The notes below the pieces were generated by a model. That model saw only the letters and a program-made list of their open reading frames with translations, ran no database searches and was not told where the DNA came from. The translations under genes and the position numbers were made by a program. This document shows positions 10,048 through 23,086 of a DNA stretch of 64,000 nt, piece by piece. Numbering within the stretch: the first letter of the stretch is position 1; every line of letters starts with the position of its first letter. Source of the stretch: Ancistrus triradiatus (taxonomy: Eukaryota; Chordata; Actinopteri; Siluriformes; Loricariidae). Location of the stretch: positions 62,001-126,000 of the forward strand of contig JAJAGP010002210.1 of assembly GCA_025084515.1 (NCBI GenBank), read 5' to 3'.

Positions 10048-12921
10048 CTATTTTTCCACCACTATGCTGTTTTTCTTCCCTTTTAAGAACACAGACTGCT
10101 ACCATCTCCTGATATAGCAGGTTTCCCATTTACTCAAGTGCACAACATATACAGCAAGTGTAGTTGTTGTGATGTTTTTAAAAAGTAATTGTCAGAGAAT
10201 ACAAGTATATATTGGAAGCAATGGGGAGCAGACTGATTGGAGTAAGATCTCAGACACAAGCTTTGGGTGCCACACTAGACTGCATCAAAACCTAAGGACA
10301 TAGACAGTCACCATTGGTTTGTCCAGAGACCTATAGCGTCATCAGTCCACACACTTCACACTAGTACACCTGTAAGCACTAGGAGAGTGCATATTGACAA
10401 AAAACATCTCAATATGATCTGGATTTTGTCAACAACGATTATTAGAAAATATTTTGGCAGTTTACATCTAAGGTCTAAAGTATTCAAAAGTTGTTTAAAC
10501 CCATCTCTCTCAACAGCCTGAACTGGCACTGTCTTCAACGATATAATTGCCATCCGTTGCTTTTCTTATCGTAAGCCAATTTATCGCAGAAGGATTCTGG
10601 TAGGGTTTGTGTTTTTATGTTGGTACCTTGGCTGGTTAGAGCTGTCTTTAACAAAAAACAATTTCTGACATCCGACTTCTCAAAGCTAAAGAACTTTTCC
10701 TCACCTTCATGCGAGTGAGGATGAGCCATGTCTAGAAATTAAATCTAACAACACGTGAGGCTGGCTGTGACTATATTTTGTCTCCTGGCACAGTTTGTTC
10801 ACTCATTTTTAACTTCAATATTTTAGGTAGAATGCTAGCTTGATTTGTGGTGCGAGAACGCTGCATGCATCCAGTGCACATGTACAATGGTCTATTCTAC
10901 CTGGCTACATGACACACTGAACTTTTAAAGCATGTTCCTAACTGTTTTTTGCAAAGTGAGAGACAATAATACTTACACATAGTAAGCACACACATATATA
11001 CATATTAACCTAGATTTGGAAGAAGATATGAAGACAGCAGGCACTCTGGCTGTGTAGGGGGTATGTGGGTGAAAGACAGAGGAGGATAAAGGGGTGTGTG
11101 AGACAGAGGGGAATGCTGCCTATTCATCTTAGCTAGTGCAACATCTGGGAAAAGCCCTCTAAAACAATGGCAATGGGTCTCTCCGCTAGCTCACAGTCCT
11201 GGACAAGCATGTTTGGCCTCACCAACACAGAATGGACAGGCCACAAATCATCTCAGGACAACGGGTTGGTGGGGCAAGTCAGTGAGATGGTGTGTGTGTG
11301 TTCCCTCTGGCATTTAAGTCCTAAACTGGCCCATTCTCTAGGGCTCGGCAGGACAAATTGGCCAGCTTGGACATCTTTGAGAGGCAGTGCAGCGCGAGGA
11401 GAATGGGACAGGCCTGAAACATAAGCAACAGCCCCATAAAAATTCATCACTTTGACCCCTTTGACCTCCCACTTCTGGGGGGCTTCACACACTCACAACT
11501 CTAATGCAATGAGCAAGCATCTCCTGAACGCACACGACACGCACAAAATTATACAACTTGACTGGCTGAGAACATTTTGTTCATATCTACCATTAAAATA
11601 AAAGATCACATTCAGTTCTAGATACTATATGCATGATACTCTCCAGCACACAGTCTTAGTCAACAGCTCAAAGAAAAGACTTTCTGACAGGAAAAAGCCA
11701 CCAGATGCTTCATTGTGCTTGAGTATGTGTGAGTGTGTCAAGCAGAAGCAGTAAGGGGTGTGTATATTCTCCTCTCTGTATTAAGCAGAGAATGAGGGGC
11801 CATTGTTTCACTAAAGGCTTTTGACACATTTGTGCCACATGTACAAAGACAGCTAATAGAAGCTTAAACATGGAGAGGCCCACTCCACCTCCCCACTACT
11901 ACTGCTGCTTCAGTCCACAGCTCCCAAACCAGGCACCACAGATGTCCACAAACTGTTTAAGTCTCTGCATCAATAAAACCAACCAGCTGATTCACACTTA
12001 ACTAGAAGCGATGCCGAGTGCTTAATAATATAACTCAAGATTCCTTCAGGAATTCAGAGCTTCCACGTTCAATCAGTGATAATCCAAAAAGGTGCTTCCT
12101 CAGAGACTTGGTAGAGACATAGTTACCAGAATCATGGGTGCTGTTAGTCAGAAGCCAACTGTCATTGAAACACTTACCTACGTAGCCAAGACAAGAAACT
12201 GGCACTGGTCCAAATCCAAATGTTCCTGTTTTGGTCATTCTGAATGTTTTGAAAATGAGACGTAATAGCTTTGACAGGATAATACTCCCGTGCCTATCAA
12301 TCTGCAATTTTTATTATATTATAGCAGTGGCATAGGTTTCATCTCAATTTTGGGGGTGGGGGGGGATGTTGACACTTATAGATAGATGACGTAATGCACC
12401 AATTTGCATATTTGTGACATCACCACGACGTATTTACATTCTGCCAAGCTTCAGATGGTATCTGTTCTACGTGCATTTTTCAAAAGAACAACAGCATGTA
12501 TGTATATATTGCATTTCATATAATGCATTACACAACATGGAGTTATAGTCTAAACTAAGTGGGGCAGAGGAGACGCGGCCAGTTTTTGGTGATAGTTCTC
12601 TGCGGGAAGTAGCTATAGTTTGCACAAAAAGTCACTAGATTTTTGGAAAATAAATTTTCCGAGGGGTCTGAAAAGTCCCTAAATCTTGCGACTGAATCGA
12701 TAATTTGGCAAAGCGGCAGCAGCTGTTCGTGCTTGGGTAGAGCATCCCGTACGAACGTGTGTGTGTGAAGAAGCAACTCTGCCCCTAAACAACCACCATA
12801 ATATGAAAATAACATTTAATAATTGTTTTGATAAAACGGCCAAATCTACAAGATCTTCAGGTAATACATCACACTGATAAAAAACTCAATCACAAGGATG
12901 CTGGGCAGAGGATAAGAGACG
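10048..12921. other. Intron without recognised genes
   Basis: No gene or element with clear ends is seen. At 11041-11500 there is GC-richer unique sequence with a short 85-codon open frame that has no recognisable domain. Confidence 0.4.
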
Positions 12922-13185
12922 TACCGTATTTTTCGGACCATAAGGCGCACTTAAAATCCTTTAACTTTCTCAAAAACCGACAGTGCGCCTTAAAATGCGG
13001 TGCGTCTAATGTAGGAATTAATTCTGGTTGTGCTTTCTGACCTAGAACCGATTGTAGATGGTACACGGCGCTCATAAATCTGTCAAAATGTTTTAGCACG
13101 GTCTTGGTAAGTTACGAAGCTTACGGCAACCGTAGTGCGCAGCATCGCGGAGTAATACGGTATGTGCTTCAGCATTAGGGTACGT
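12922..13185 (-). mobile_element. TACCGTA-ended pogo-like MITE, truncated
   Basis: It starts taccgtatttttcggacc and runs collinear with the reverse complement of 22571-23086 through gcgccttaaaatgcggtgcg, gaattaattctggttg, aaccgattgtagatggtacac and gtaatacggtatgtgcttcagc. It stops at about 13185, so half of the element is absent. Confidence 0.8.
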
Positions 13186-14492
13186 TTATATTTATCTAGA
13201 CTTGAAAAGGGTTTAAAAATGCATTTTTGTTTCAGTGTGGATGAAGGGTCACAGTGAAGACAAACATCTTTAAGCATATTCAAATCAGTGTGAACAGGGC
13301 TTAAAAGTTGCAACCAAGATATTATTGCCATTGTGGGTTGATTTGTTTTTAAATTCAGAGTTTATTTACCCTTTTAAAAAGGTAGTATTTCGATAAAGAT
13401 TTAGTGCATCTAGCTAAAGATCTGCGGTTTCAATACACTGTACTGTAGCTATAAAATATTAATCAACGTATTTCTAATAAACTTACTGTTAATCACTATT
13501 AATCACTGTAACTGCAATAACTGTCCACATCATCCACTAAAGGATGATTTATGCCCAGCAGTTAATTCAGTTCGCAGTTGGGATCTCAGCACTGGTCTCA
13601 TTGATTTTGAGTTTTACATTTTATAATGCACATTATACAACAGCACAGTATACAAGGAACAGTGCCCATATCAAGCCCTGTGATGGACTGGCCAATATAT
13701 AAGGCCAACTGTGGATTAGTGATGCCTGACCTGGCAAGAAGACACCCTGGGACCCGAGTGCCATTTAATGTATAGCTTATAAACCTAAACACTGGCATAT
13801 CAAAACCCACAAATTACTTCACTCTGTCAATTCATTCAAAAACAATTTAACAAAATAAAACAAGGAATATTTGATAGTACAAAACTTCACACTGATTAGA
13901 GTCACAGCTCTAATGGCGCATGACTAAGGTCGTCTACCAGCACACAATTTATCCATCAATCTAATAGTCTTTAAAAACCATCACCAATCATGTTGAGAGC
14001 AGTTTAGTGGGTCGCTTAATGGGTACAAAGCAGTGATTAACAATTAGCGGTTTCATCTAAGCTGGAGTTCATTACTGAAGTAATCAATGCAGACCAACAA
14101 GCAACGATCAATGTTTATACGACAACTCTTTGCCAGAAGCAACTGGGCTGTTAGTGACACAGGCCAAACCTTGTGGGCATTTCAAAATTTCAATCCATCA
14201 CCTTAGCTTTCAAAAGGGTCATGATTTGTTTTGCACAGACAATCACTGTTACTATAAGTACCTCTGTATGTGTACATTTTCCAGACATTTTTTCCAATAG
14301 ACATCTATATTAGCTGTAGTGTTCACAAGCTCTTCAGTCTGAAATCAAATCCATGTCTTTTTGAGTACGTATAACATACTGCATTTTGTATGACCCATTT
14401 TGAAATTATAGTTCTCTCAAGTTTTTTTTTTTACCTATTGTGAATGGTACATTTGACTTTACCACTGTTCTTAATAAAGTTATATAACTCTA

Positions 14493-14832
14493 CAGTACAG
14501 CCACCATTTGATTTGTTGTTTAGCAATTGTATAATGACCGCATAAAATTTCAAATTTGGATACATCGCTCCGTAATACTCTTTTCCGCTGATCTCAATTC
14601 CAAACTTCGTCAGTTTAGCATATCCTTCTTCGCCTTTTCACTCTGTTCTCCTTCAGAAAAAGTTGTTTCTTGGCTGCTATCCTTCCAAAAAGTCAATTTC
14701 TGAAAGCTTCTTCAGGCTGTAGAATGGTCAAGTGTAATGGAAGGTAACACTAAATACTTGCCACTATAGCCCATAGAAACTGTTTTTTTCTGATTTTCTT
14801 TTCAGTTTTTTAATACCGTATACAAATGTCCT
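14493..14832 (-). mobile_element. Tc1-C fragment abutting Tc1-B
   Basis: After TA at 14491-14492 a shortened terminal repeat (cagtac-agccaccatttgatttgttg, with tgtgcaaaagtcttagg missing) leads to the reverse complement of the Tc1-C transposase segment (cgctccgtaatactcttttcc, tcagtttagcatatcc). It passes into Tc1-B without intervening host DNA. Confidence 0.75.
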
Positions 14833-16334
14833 GTATTTCTGCATAAATTACCTAAAACATCATCAGATTTTCACACAACTCCTAAAAGTAGATAAAGAGA
14901 ACCCAGTTAAACAAATGAGACAAAAATATTATATTTGGCCATTTACTTATTGAGGAAAATGATCCAATATTACATATTAGTGAGTGGTAAAAGTATGTTA
15001 ACTTTTGCTTTCAGTATCTGGTGTCGCCCTCCTGTGCAGCAATAACTGCAACTAAACGTTTCTTGTAACTGTTGATCAGTCCTGCATTGGAGGAATTTTA
15101 GCCCATTCCTCTGTACAGAACAGCTTCAACTCTGGGATGTTGGTGGGTTTCCTCACATTATCTGCTCACTTCAGGTCCTTCCACAACATTTCGTTTGGAT
15201 TAAGGTCAGGACTTTGACTTGGTCATTTCAAAACATTACCTTTATTCTTCTTTAACCATTCTTTGGTAGAACGACTTGTGTGCTTAGGGTCGTTGTGTTG
15301 CTGCATGACCCACCTTCTCTTGAGATTCAGTTCATGGACAGATGTCCTGATATTTTCCTTTAGAATTCTCTGATATAATTCAGAGTTCATTGTTCCATCA
15401 ATGATGGCAAGCCGTCCTGCCCAGATGCAGCAAAACAGGCCTAAACCATGATACTACCACCACCATGTTTCACAGATGGGATAAGGTTTCTTATGCTGGA
15501 ATTGCAGTGTGTTTTTCCTTTCACCAAAACAGAAGATTAAGGCTTTTCTTTTAAACCAAACATCTATTTTGGTCTCATCCATCCACAAAACACTTCTTCC
15601 AATAGTAGCCTTCTGGCTTGTCCACATGATCTGCAGAGGAGCAGCAATGAGTTCTTTTTTGGAGAGCAGTGGCTTTTCTCCTTGCAGCCCTGCCGTGCAC
15701 CCCATTTGTTGTGTTAGTGTTCTTCTGATGGTGGACTCATGAACATTAACATTAGCCAATGTGAGAGAGAGCCTTCAGTTGCTTAGAAGTTACCCTGGGG
15801 TCCCCTGTGTGACCTCGCCAACTATTACACACCTCGCTCTTGGAGTGATCTTTGTTGGTCGACCCACTCCTGGGGAGGGTAACAATGGTCTTGAAATTTA
15901 CCTATATTGGTGATATCTGTCTGGCTGTAAGTTGGTGGAGTCCAAACTTTTTAGAGATGGTGTTGTAACCTTTTCCAGCCTGATGAGCATCAACAACTCT
16001 TTTTCTGAGGTCCTCAGAAATCTCCTTTGTTCGTGCCATGATACATTTCGACAGACATGTGTTGTGAAGAGCAGACTATGATAGATCCCTGTTCTTTAAA
16101 TAAAACAGGGTGCCCACTCACACCTGATTGTCATCCCATTGATTGAAATCCCATTGACTCTAATTTCACCTACAAATGAACTGCTAACCCTAGAGGTTCA
16201 CATACTTTTGCCACTCACTAATATGTAACATTGGATCATTTTCCTCAATAAATAAATTACCAAGTAAAATATTTTTGTCTCATTTGTTTAACTGGGTTCT
16301 CTTTATCTACTTTTAGGACTTTCAAGCACCACTG
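14833..16334 (-). mobile_element. Tc1-B near full-length copy, 5' terminus lost
   Basis: The right end ...tcaagcaccactg is followed by TA. Inner terminal repeat blocks (aaacatcatcagattttcac, aggaaaatgatccaatatta) occur at both ends in inverted order. The left outermost 40 or so bases are replaced by Tc1-C sequence. The transposase is on the minus strand and broken. Confidence 0.85.
15000..16040 (-). pseudogene. Tc1-B transposase pseudogene
   Basis: On the minus strand the pieces give an N-terminal HTH region (ISEDLRKRVVDAHQAGKG-like), a block reading NVHESTIRRTL and KPLLSKK, then a catalytic block SVLWMDETKIDVW with the first Asp. Downstream C-terminal blocks lie near 15050-15350. The longest open piece is 101 residues at 15454-15759. 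Several frameshifts and stops interrupt it, so no active protein is expected. Confidence 0.8.
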
Positions 16335-18004
16335 TATGTTAAAATAACTACAAATATACAGTAATGTGCATTAAAGTTTGTGCAGGACATGCGGGCAATG
16401 AATGCATGTTGAAAAGCAGTGATAGGTTACGCTGAACAATTGATAATTTCATTTTGTCAAACCTTATTGTGACAATTTTCACGATGATGTGCAGATGCAG
16501 TACAAGCCCTCTAATAAGGACACTTTTAATAATTGTACTTTAATCAACTAAATAATTAAGTATAACCACCATTGCACTGCACAAACCACTTTTGATTGTA
16601 ATCACAAAATTTATTGGCTATCATGGATAAGTATAAGACAATACACCAAGGATACTGTGTACTGATTCTCTGGTACACAGGATACCTGTAGGCCCTAATA
16701 GTCCTAAGAGGGAGGTGTGTGTTTATGGCAGTGCATAATGACTGCTCTTTCAGTTCTTCAGCAGCTATCCACCAGAATTATTCAAGATGATGAGGATTAT
16801 CACCCATGAGATGGAACATGTCTGAAAAAGGTTAAACCTCGTTAATTTTAACTCTTTTGTTTGGCCAGACAAAGATCCGTGTGTCCCCTCCTCTTAGATG
16901 GCCATGATGGTGGCAATCTGTGTCTCAACAAGAGTACAGTCTGAAAGGACAGCGCACAATGCTGTCCAGGACACAATGGACCATGATTCATTCCCTGCAA
17001 CACCCTTTAATTTGTTTGCACCATTTCATTTAAATGATCCTCTCCAATCCTGTTGGGTGGTGATCCAACTCTGGAAGAGGGGGTGGAGAGATTGAGCATG
17101 TAGTCTGAGTCTAGTACTCTGTGTTTCACTAGGCCCCCATCATGTGGGTGGGCTTTGTGATGCGGTTTTTTAACCAATTTTTCATGCCCATCCCTCTTAG
17201 TGTGACCCTACTGTTGCTTCTTTATGGAGCTGACAGGCCAGCGCAGGAGAACATGATGCCCTTCTGATAGCATGAAATCAGGAACAAAAGCCCCCCAAAG
17301 ACAGAGTGGAGAGAAGAAGTGATGAGGCGCAAGGGGCCGAGTCCATCCCCCGCCTGACTCCCTGAATCTTTTGCTTCCTCTGCAGGTCCTTCTCTTTCCA
17401 CACATGTCTGTTAGCTCAGTCCTGTCCCTATCGCAGTTTTCGTTCCGCCTTCTCTAAAAAAAAAAAGATTCTGGCTCCTCCTTGAGGGCTTGGCAACATG
17501 GCCAGCACAGATAAATCAGGACAGACTTTACAGAGAAGAGGCCATGAATTGTCAATGTGGTACTTAATGGGACCTGTTAAATATGACGGTGTAGTTGTAA
17601 GTGCAAGAGGAGTCAGTGTGTAATCTTAGTTCAACAGATGTGTGTTAACTCCAGTGCTGTCTTTACAGATTTGCTTCAGTGGCAAGCAACACAGTGGAGG
17701 AGTAAGAATCCTAATTTAGTCCAGACCTGAACAACTGACAGACTAAGGCATGATGTGAAGGCTAAGGCATGGGTTGAAGGGGAAAAAAACTCTAATAGGC
17801 CTAACACTTGTCCACACCATTTTGCAAGTTTGAAATACAGGAAATATGTTTGAACCTATTTGGAAGGTAATTAATGCAAGAGTATAGAGGGTGAGTCCAG
17901 GGGTTCACAAACCTTTGGTGCAACTATATTACAATAATTACATTTAACTCACTGAAATACACGTAAAAAACACAAAAAACAAAAACACAAAACAGAATCA
18001 ATTG
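16335..18004. other. Intron without recognised genes
   Basis: Unique-looking intron sequence. Short open frames (65 codons at 16898 and at 17208 on the minus strand) show no domain. Confidence 0.4.
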
Positions 18005-18005
18005 T

Positions 18006-18345
18006 ATTCATTTATTCATTCATTCATTTTCTTAATCTCTTAATACTGTATAGGGTCGTGGGAAGGCCAGTGCCTAGCACAGGGCGCAAGGCAGGAACAA
18101 GCCTAGACCGGGTGCCAGTACATCGTAGGGCACACACACTCACAGTCATACACATACTCACACACTAGAGGCACTTTGGAGACACCAGTTAACCTAACAC
18201 GCATGTCTTTGGACTGTGGGAGGAAACCGGAGTACCCGGAGTAAACCCAAGCAGACATGGGGAGGACATGCAGACTCCACACAGAAAGGAACCAGACCAT
18301 TCCACTTGGGATTAAACCCAGGACCTTCCACCAAGCCACCCATCA
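18006..18345 (-). repeat. AFC-type tRNA-derived SINE
   Basis: In reverse complement it reads from a tRNA-like head (the ttcgatccc-type box B has become tttaatccc) through the core landmarks gtgtggagtctgcatgtcctcccc, ggtttcctcccacagtcc and gtgccctacgatg to a (gaat)n tail. The (tcattcat)n at 18006 is the 3' tail. The landmarks match the widespread AFC-like SINE of fishes. Confidence 0.8.
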
Positions 18346-19839
18346 TATGTATTCTTAAACTTTTAGTTTACACAGTTCAACCAATTTCTCAACATTCATT
18401 ACAGACTTAGTGCAAATTGGTCATTTTACATTCAAGAAACAAATGCTTAAAATAAGTTAAATTTAAACAAAGCGATGGACTTGTGCCCTGTCTAGGGTGT
18501 TCCTCCTCCTGCGCCCAGTTAATTTCACAATAGGCTGTAGACCTCCGTGAGACACTGACCAGAATAATCAGAGGTAAATTGGGATGATTTGTAAGTGAAC
18601 CTGCCTATGGACTGCTGATTATGCTAAATTACTTCTACAGCATTTCACAATTCTTTGCAACAATTGGCATCTTTAATGCCAGTCCCTCAGTTTCCTTTGG
18701 CTATGAAATGGCACTGCCCCGATTTCAGAAGATTCAACCCAGCAGGCTGAAAAGAAGCAGTGGAAAATCTTGGGACATTTGAAGGAACCAGCCCTGAAAC
18801 CAGCAGTGGAATCAGCACCGCCAGTGGAAAAGTGCTAAAAAAGAAGATGCTGTTCCACTTTGAATTTTATTTAAGTATTATTGTAAGAGAGAGATGATGA
18901 AATATCTGATTGATACGATGAACGCTTTTGATATTGAAGAGAGTAGTATGGGGCTGCTGAATGTAGACCTCATCTCTCAAAGAAGAAGAGAAGAGAATGT
19001 GCTTCCAGATGCTGAAGGCTTTGAATATGCTTCCCAAATCAGACTGAACAAAAGCAATTTATGACATTTTGCTATTTGTTTCCTATTCACTGAAGTGTAT
19101 CTAACATCTGATAGATTCCCCTCAATGAAAAGCACATTCGTCTTCTACAGATAATGGTATGCAGATGTAAAATGCAGCCTTTGGAACGTTTGTAATAGAT
19201 GCCACAAAATAAAAGAGCAACACAAACGTTTAATATGCCTGGCAAACCCGATAACTTAATTTCCTGATATGTGGTGATATCTATTTTCGGACAGGAATTC
19301 ACACTTGGTTCACTTTTGATTCCTGATTCACTGTAATGTTAAATACTGCTTTGTGAGAGTCATATCTGCTTTTGACCAACAAAAGACTGACATGTTCTGT
19401 CCTGGTTTGTTTCTTGGAGAGCCTTTCCTAAGCTGAGGAATGTCTGGCTTAAAAAGCACTGAATTCAGAAAGAGAGGCACCAGATTAGCCAAAAGCAACC
19501 AGTGGACAGCAACTAGAAAAAGAGGTGATGGAAAAACATATAGGAAAAACATTAGGGTCTAACTCTTAAAGAAATGCAGACAGGTGAGAGAGAGAGACGG
19601 TTAATGTCAGGAGCGTGCCAGGTAGGGCATATCAGGATTGAACCTTCACCCCAAATCTTTTTTTAAACCACCTTACAATTTAGTCAAAGTCATTTCCCAC
19701 CCACCATCCAGGGTTTGGTTAGGTTTAGTTCTTGGAGCTTAGGCTATTTCAGCTAGAATGAGGAAATATGTAGGTAGTATCACTAAAGATATTACAAATA
19801 ATTTTCTACGCTGCTGTGGATAAGAATGACTTCTAAATA
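18346..19839. other. Intron without recognised genes
   Basis: No gene seen. At 18480-18545 there is a short degraded SINE-like stretch (ccctgtctagggtgttcctcctcctgcgccc). Confidence 0.4.
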
Positions 19840-19998
19840 AGGCCGCAGTGGTCAAGGGGGAAATGCTCTGGACTACTAAATGAAGGTTGAAAGTTTGGAT
19901 CCTGGATCCACCAAGCTACCACTGTTGAGCTTTTAAGCAAGATCCTTAACCTTTAACTGTTCACCTCAATTATAAGTAGCTTTGGAGAAAAGAATAAA
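19840..19998 (+). repeat. Degenerate tRNA-derived SINE (V-type)
   Basis: gccgcagtggtcaagg, ctctggactactaaatg, a box B-like gtttggatcctgg, aagctaccactgttgagc, aagcaagatccttaacc and taagtagctttggagaaaag occur in the same order as in the copy at 33339. Confidence 0.65.
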
Positions 19999-20227
19999 TT
20001 TAAAGCTGAAATTATCCAAATGACAGTCAACAGAAGATGAAAAGGACCAAGTCATGTTAACTCTGAGAAATGTAGAGATCTTGAGAACCCTCTCAAGAGC
20101 CTGCTCAAGAACCCATTGTCAAAATTCCAACTCGACAACTATCAGATGATTTGTGTACAGCTGCAGCAAGAAAGTAAATATTATTTAATGCTGTCGCTGA
20201 AAAAGCAAGGTGCATAGAATCAAGATA

Positions 20228-21004
20228 CAGTGGTACTTCGATCCTCGATCACCTCGAAATTTGGTTCTCGATGTATTTTGACTAAAAAAATTTGTCTCGG
20301 TCCTCGTCGGTTGCTCTGTACCCAGCGCACTTGCTTAAACCTGTACGAGTTGAGCGGCGTGACTCGTTTCAGCCAAAACTTGATACATAGTGATTCAGTG
20401 ATTCAGATACACAATAGCTCTCGCTCAGAGAAGATCTGTGCTATGTTTATCGTGTTTGTATTTATTTTCACATCTAAAGTACCGCATTCTTAGTGCAAAT
20501 AAGTCTCCATGGGTCCTAAAAGGAAACCGAAAGCAAAACAGGAATTGAATGCAGAGTGTTTTGCACTTTCAATCCATTACTCACTAATTTACACGAGATT
20601 TTTCAGCACTTTATTATAAAATAAGGTTTGTGTTAATGATTTTGGCCATCTGTAGGTTCGTGCAAGCGAACATTAACTTACTTATCATTGCTTATTATGA
20701 GGCAGAATCTCCATTTACAGATGACATAGTGCAACTCCAGTCATTTAAGATGAACCGGAAAATGCCAACTTCAGCCTCGCCTCCGCTACGACACGGTAAA
20801 CTCCCCAGTTCATGTTAAATTTAACTTATGACGGATTTGTCGGATTATAACCCCTTCATATATCAGGGAGCACCTGATTTACCTGGGGGTGTGGAACGAA
20901 TTCATTCAATTTACATTATTCCTTATGAGAAAAATGTGCTCGGTACTCGTCATGTTCGGTTCTCGACAAGCTTTCTGGAACGAATTTAAACCGAGGTAAC
21001 ACTG
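20228..21004 (+). mobile_element. Tigger/pogo-like element, internally deleted
   Basis: The ends CAGTGGTACTTCGATCCTCG and CCGAGGTAACACTG are inverted repeats flanked by TA (20226-20227, 21005-21006). At about 20510 an ATG begins MGPKRKPKAKQE, resembling the start of Tigger-type pogo transposases, but the frame then stops. So this is a 777-base non-autonomous derivative keeping the start of the transposase gene. Confidence 0.85.
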
Positions 21005-22185
21005 TACTTCACCCAGCAGAATTAATACGTGGTGAAAACAATCTCTCAAGGTTTGTACTCAAAGCATATGCCGTCTTTCATTGGCCAATAACACATGAGC
21101 AGACCATGTGAACACTGGAGAGCTGAAGAGATTTACCCTCCATAACATGAGTGGGTCCATACAGCCTGTTCTATAAAGGGGTACCATACAGTCATAGCAC
21201 AGTCTGTGTGCACCGGCGGCTGGAACGTCTTTCACTGCCAGGCGCGTCCCTCGCCCTGGTCACCCACCCGTGCCAGCCTCATCACTTGAGCCCAAAACAA
21301 TGGAGCCAGGCCCCAGGATCACCCTAACCCGAACAGAAGATAGCAGTTGTTCTTCATTCTCTCTGATTTTTAATTACGTCTTGATCAAATCCGCCACACT
21401 CTCCCTCACTATGTGTTGATCTCTTTGTTTTAGTATAATTAGATAGAGAGGGAGAAAGGGATTGAGTGGGAGGAACAGAGGGAGAGAGAAAACAGACAGG
21501 AAGATAAAGGAGCATTTGTTCGTGCGCTCTGTGTATCTGGCGAGGTCATCAGGCCGATCATGTGGGTTTATCAGAAGTGCTAGTGTATCAGGGTGTTTAA
21601 CATAATAGGGTGATTACCACAGCCACATATATTAACACGGACTTAACATGCTAGATAATAATAATAATAATGAGCTTAACAAAATAAACATCACATAGCA
21701 TAATTAACTCGATTATGCAACATTCCTATTCAGTCATCTTTGGTATTATTTTTTCTGAACATGAACTGACGAATGTTTAAGGATACATTAGTTGGCTGAT
21801 ATGTAAAATGTCAATTCTGATGTCATACCAATATGGTGAAGCCAGTAAATGAGATCTCCAAAAAATTAGTACAAGTATGACTGAAAGCACAGTCGATCAG
21901 TTCATGTAAAAATGAGTATGCAGCTTTCCCAGCCAATACTACAAAAGAATCTTCTACATACAGCACTTTTCTATACTAGATCCTATTCTAATTAAAGTTG
22001 TCATTTATTTGTCCTGTTCTCATTCATTTAATAGGCCTAATCAAATTTACCAACTTTGTTTTTCATATTGCCATGTTAGGTTGTTGGGTTAGGGTTAAGG
22101 TTCAGATAAGGGTTAAGTTTAGAGAACATGTGTATACTCAAAGTTGCAGTTTGGACACCATGACTTTAGTTCGCTCTTAGATTTA
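21005..22185. other. Intron without recognised genes
   Basis: No gene seen. The part at 21160-21420 is GC-richer unique sequence. (ATA)n occurs near 21655-21672. Confidence 0.4.
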
Positions 22186-22412
22186 TCATCTATGCCGCCC
22201 AAGGAGGTTGGGTCCCTTTTTGAGTCTTGGTCCTCCCAAGGTTTCTTCCTAGAACTAGGGAGTTTTTCCTTGCCACTGTCGCCCTAGGCTTGCTCAATTT
22301 GGGATTGGACGTAGTTATTAGGAGATAATCTAAACTTGTAAAGTTGCTTTGAGACAATGCTCCATTGTTAAAAAAGCGCTATATAAATAATCTGACTTGA
22401 CATCGCTGGTAA
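22186..22412 (+). repeat. Retroposon tail repeat (TTGAC tail)
   Basis: gtttcttcctagaac, gagtttttccttgccactgtc, gctttgagacaatgctccattg and aaagcgctatataaat end in ctgacttgac. The same sequence occurs at 52486 (+) and 62479 (-). It looks like the conserved 3' end of a fish SINE or LINE; the parent element is not identified. Confidence 0.75.
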
Positions 22413-22570
22413 AATGGCAACCCACATAGTCCACAAAGAAAATAACTGAGCAAAGTAGAAACACGAGAGGAAGGAAGTGAGTTTTCACAAATAATATCAC
22501 AGCTGTGATTTGGTCGAAAAAAGACGAGTGTCGTAGATAATCACAGTCGAGTTTTTTGCGAGGAGTAAAG

Positions 22571-23086
22571 TACCGTATTTTCCGGGCTATAAAGCGCACC
22601 GGCTTATCAGGACACATTAAATGAAACAAAACTCTTAAGTTCCGTCGGGAGCTCAGTTTGTTTTTCTTTACCTGGCGCAGGGCGTCTTCTTGCTTCCTCC
22701 ACTTCCGTACCATTGATTCGTTAATGTGAATTCTCTCGCAGCTGCTCTATGTCCATGTTGTACTGCGTGACTGATTAGCGTTGTGTTTGAAATCCGCTTC
22801 GAAATGTATGAATGAATGCACGTACCCCTAATGCTGAAGCACATACCGTATTACTCTGCGATGCTGCCCGCACTACGGTTGCCGTAAGCTTCGTAAACTT
22901 ACCAAGGCCGTGCTAAAACATTTTGACAGATTTATGAAGCGCCGTGTACCATCTACAATCGGTTCTAGGTCAGAAGGCTCAACCAGAATTAATTCATACA
23001 TTAGACGCACCGCATTTAAAGGTGTACTGTCGATTTTTTGAGAAAATTAAAGGATTTTAAGTGCGCCTATGGTCCGAAATACGGTA
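22571..23086. mobile_element. TACCGTA-ended pogo-like MITE, full length
   Basis: It begins TACCGTATTTTCCGGGCTAT and ends (reverse complement) TACCGTATTTCGGACCATAG, inverted ends of about 30 bases that include gcgcac. It is 516 bases long. The interior repeats the truncated copy at 12922 in the opposite orientation. No transposase is present, and the superfamily assignment (pogo-like) rests on end form only. Confidence 0.8.

Noticed and set aside
22330..22713. 127-codon minus-strand open frame
   Set aside because: Spans the retroposon tail and the TACCGTA MITE, so it is a chance fusion of two repeats.
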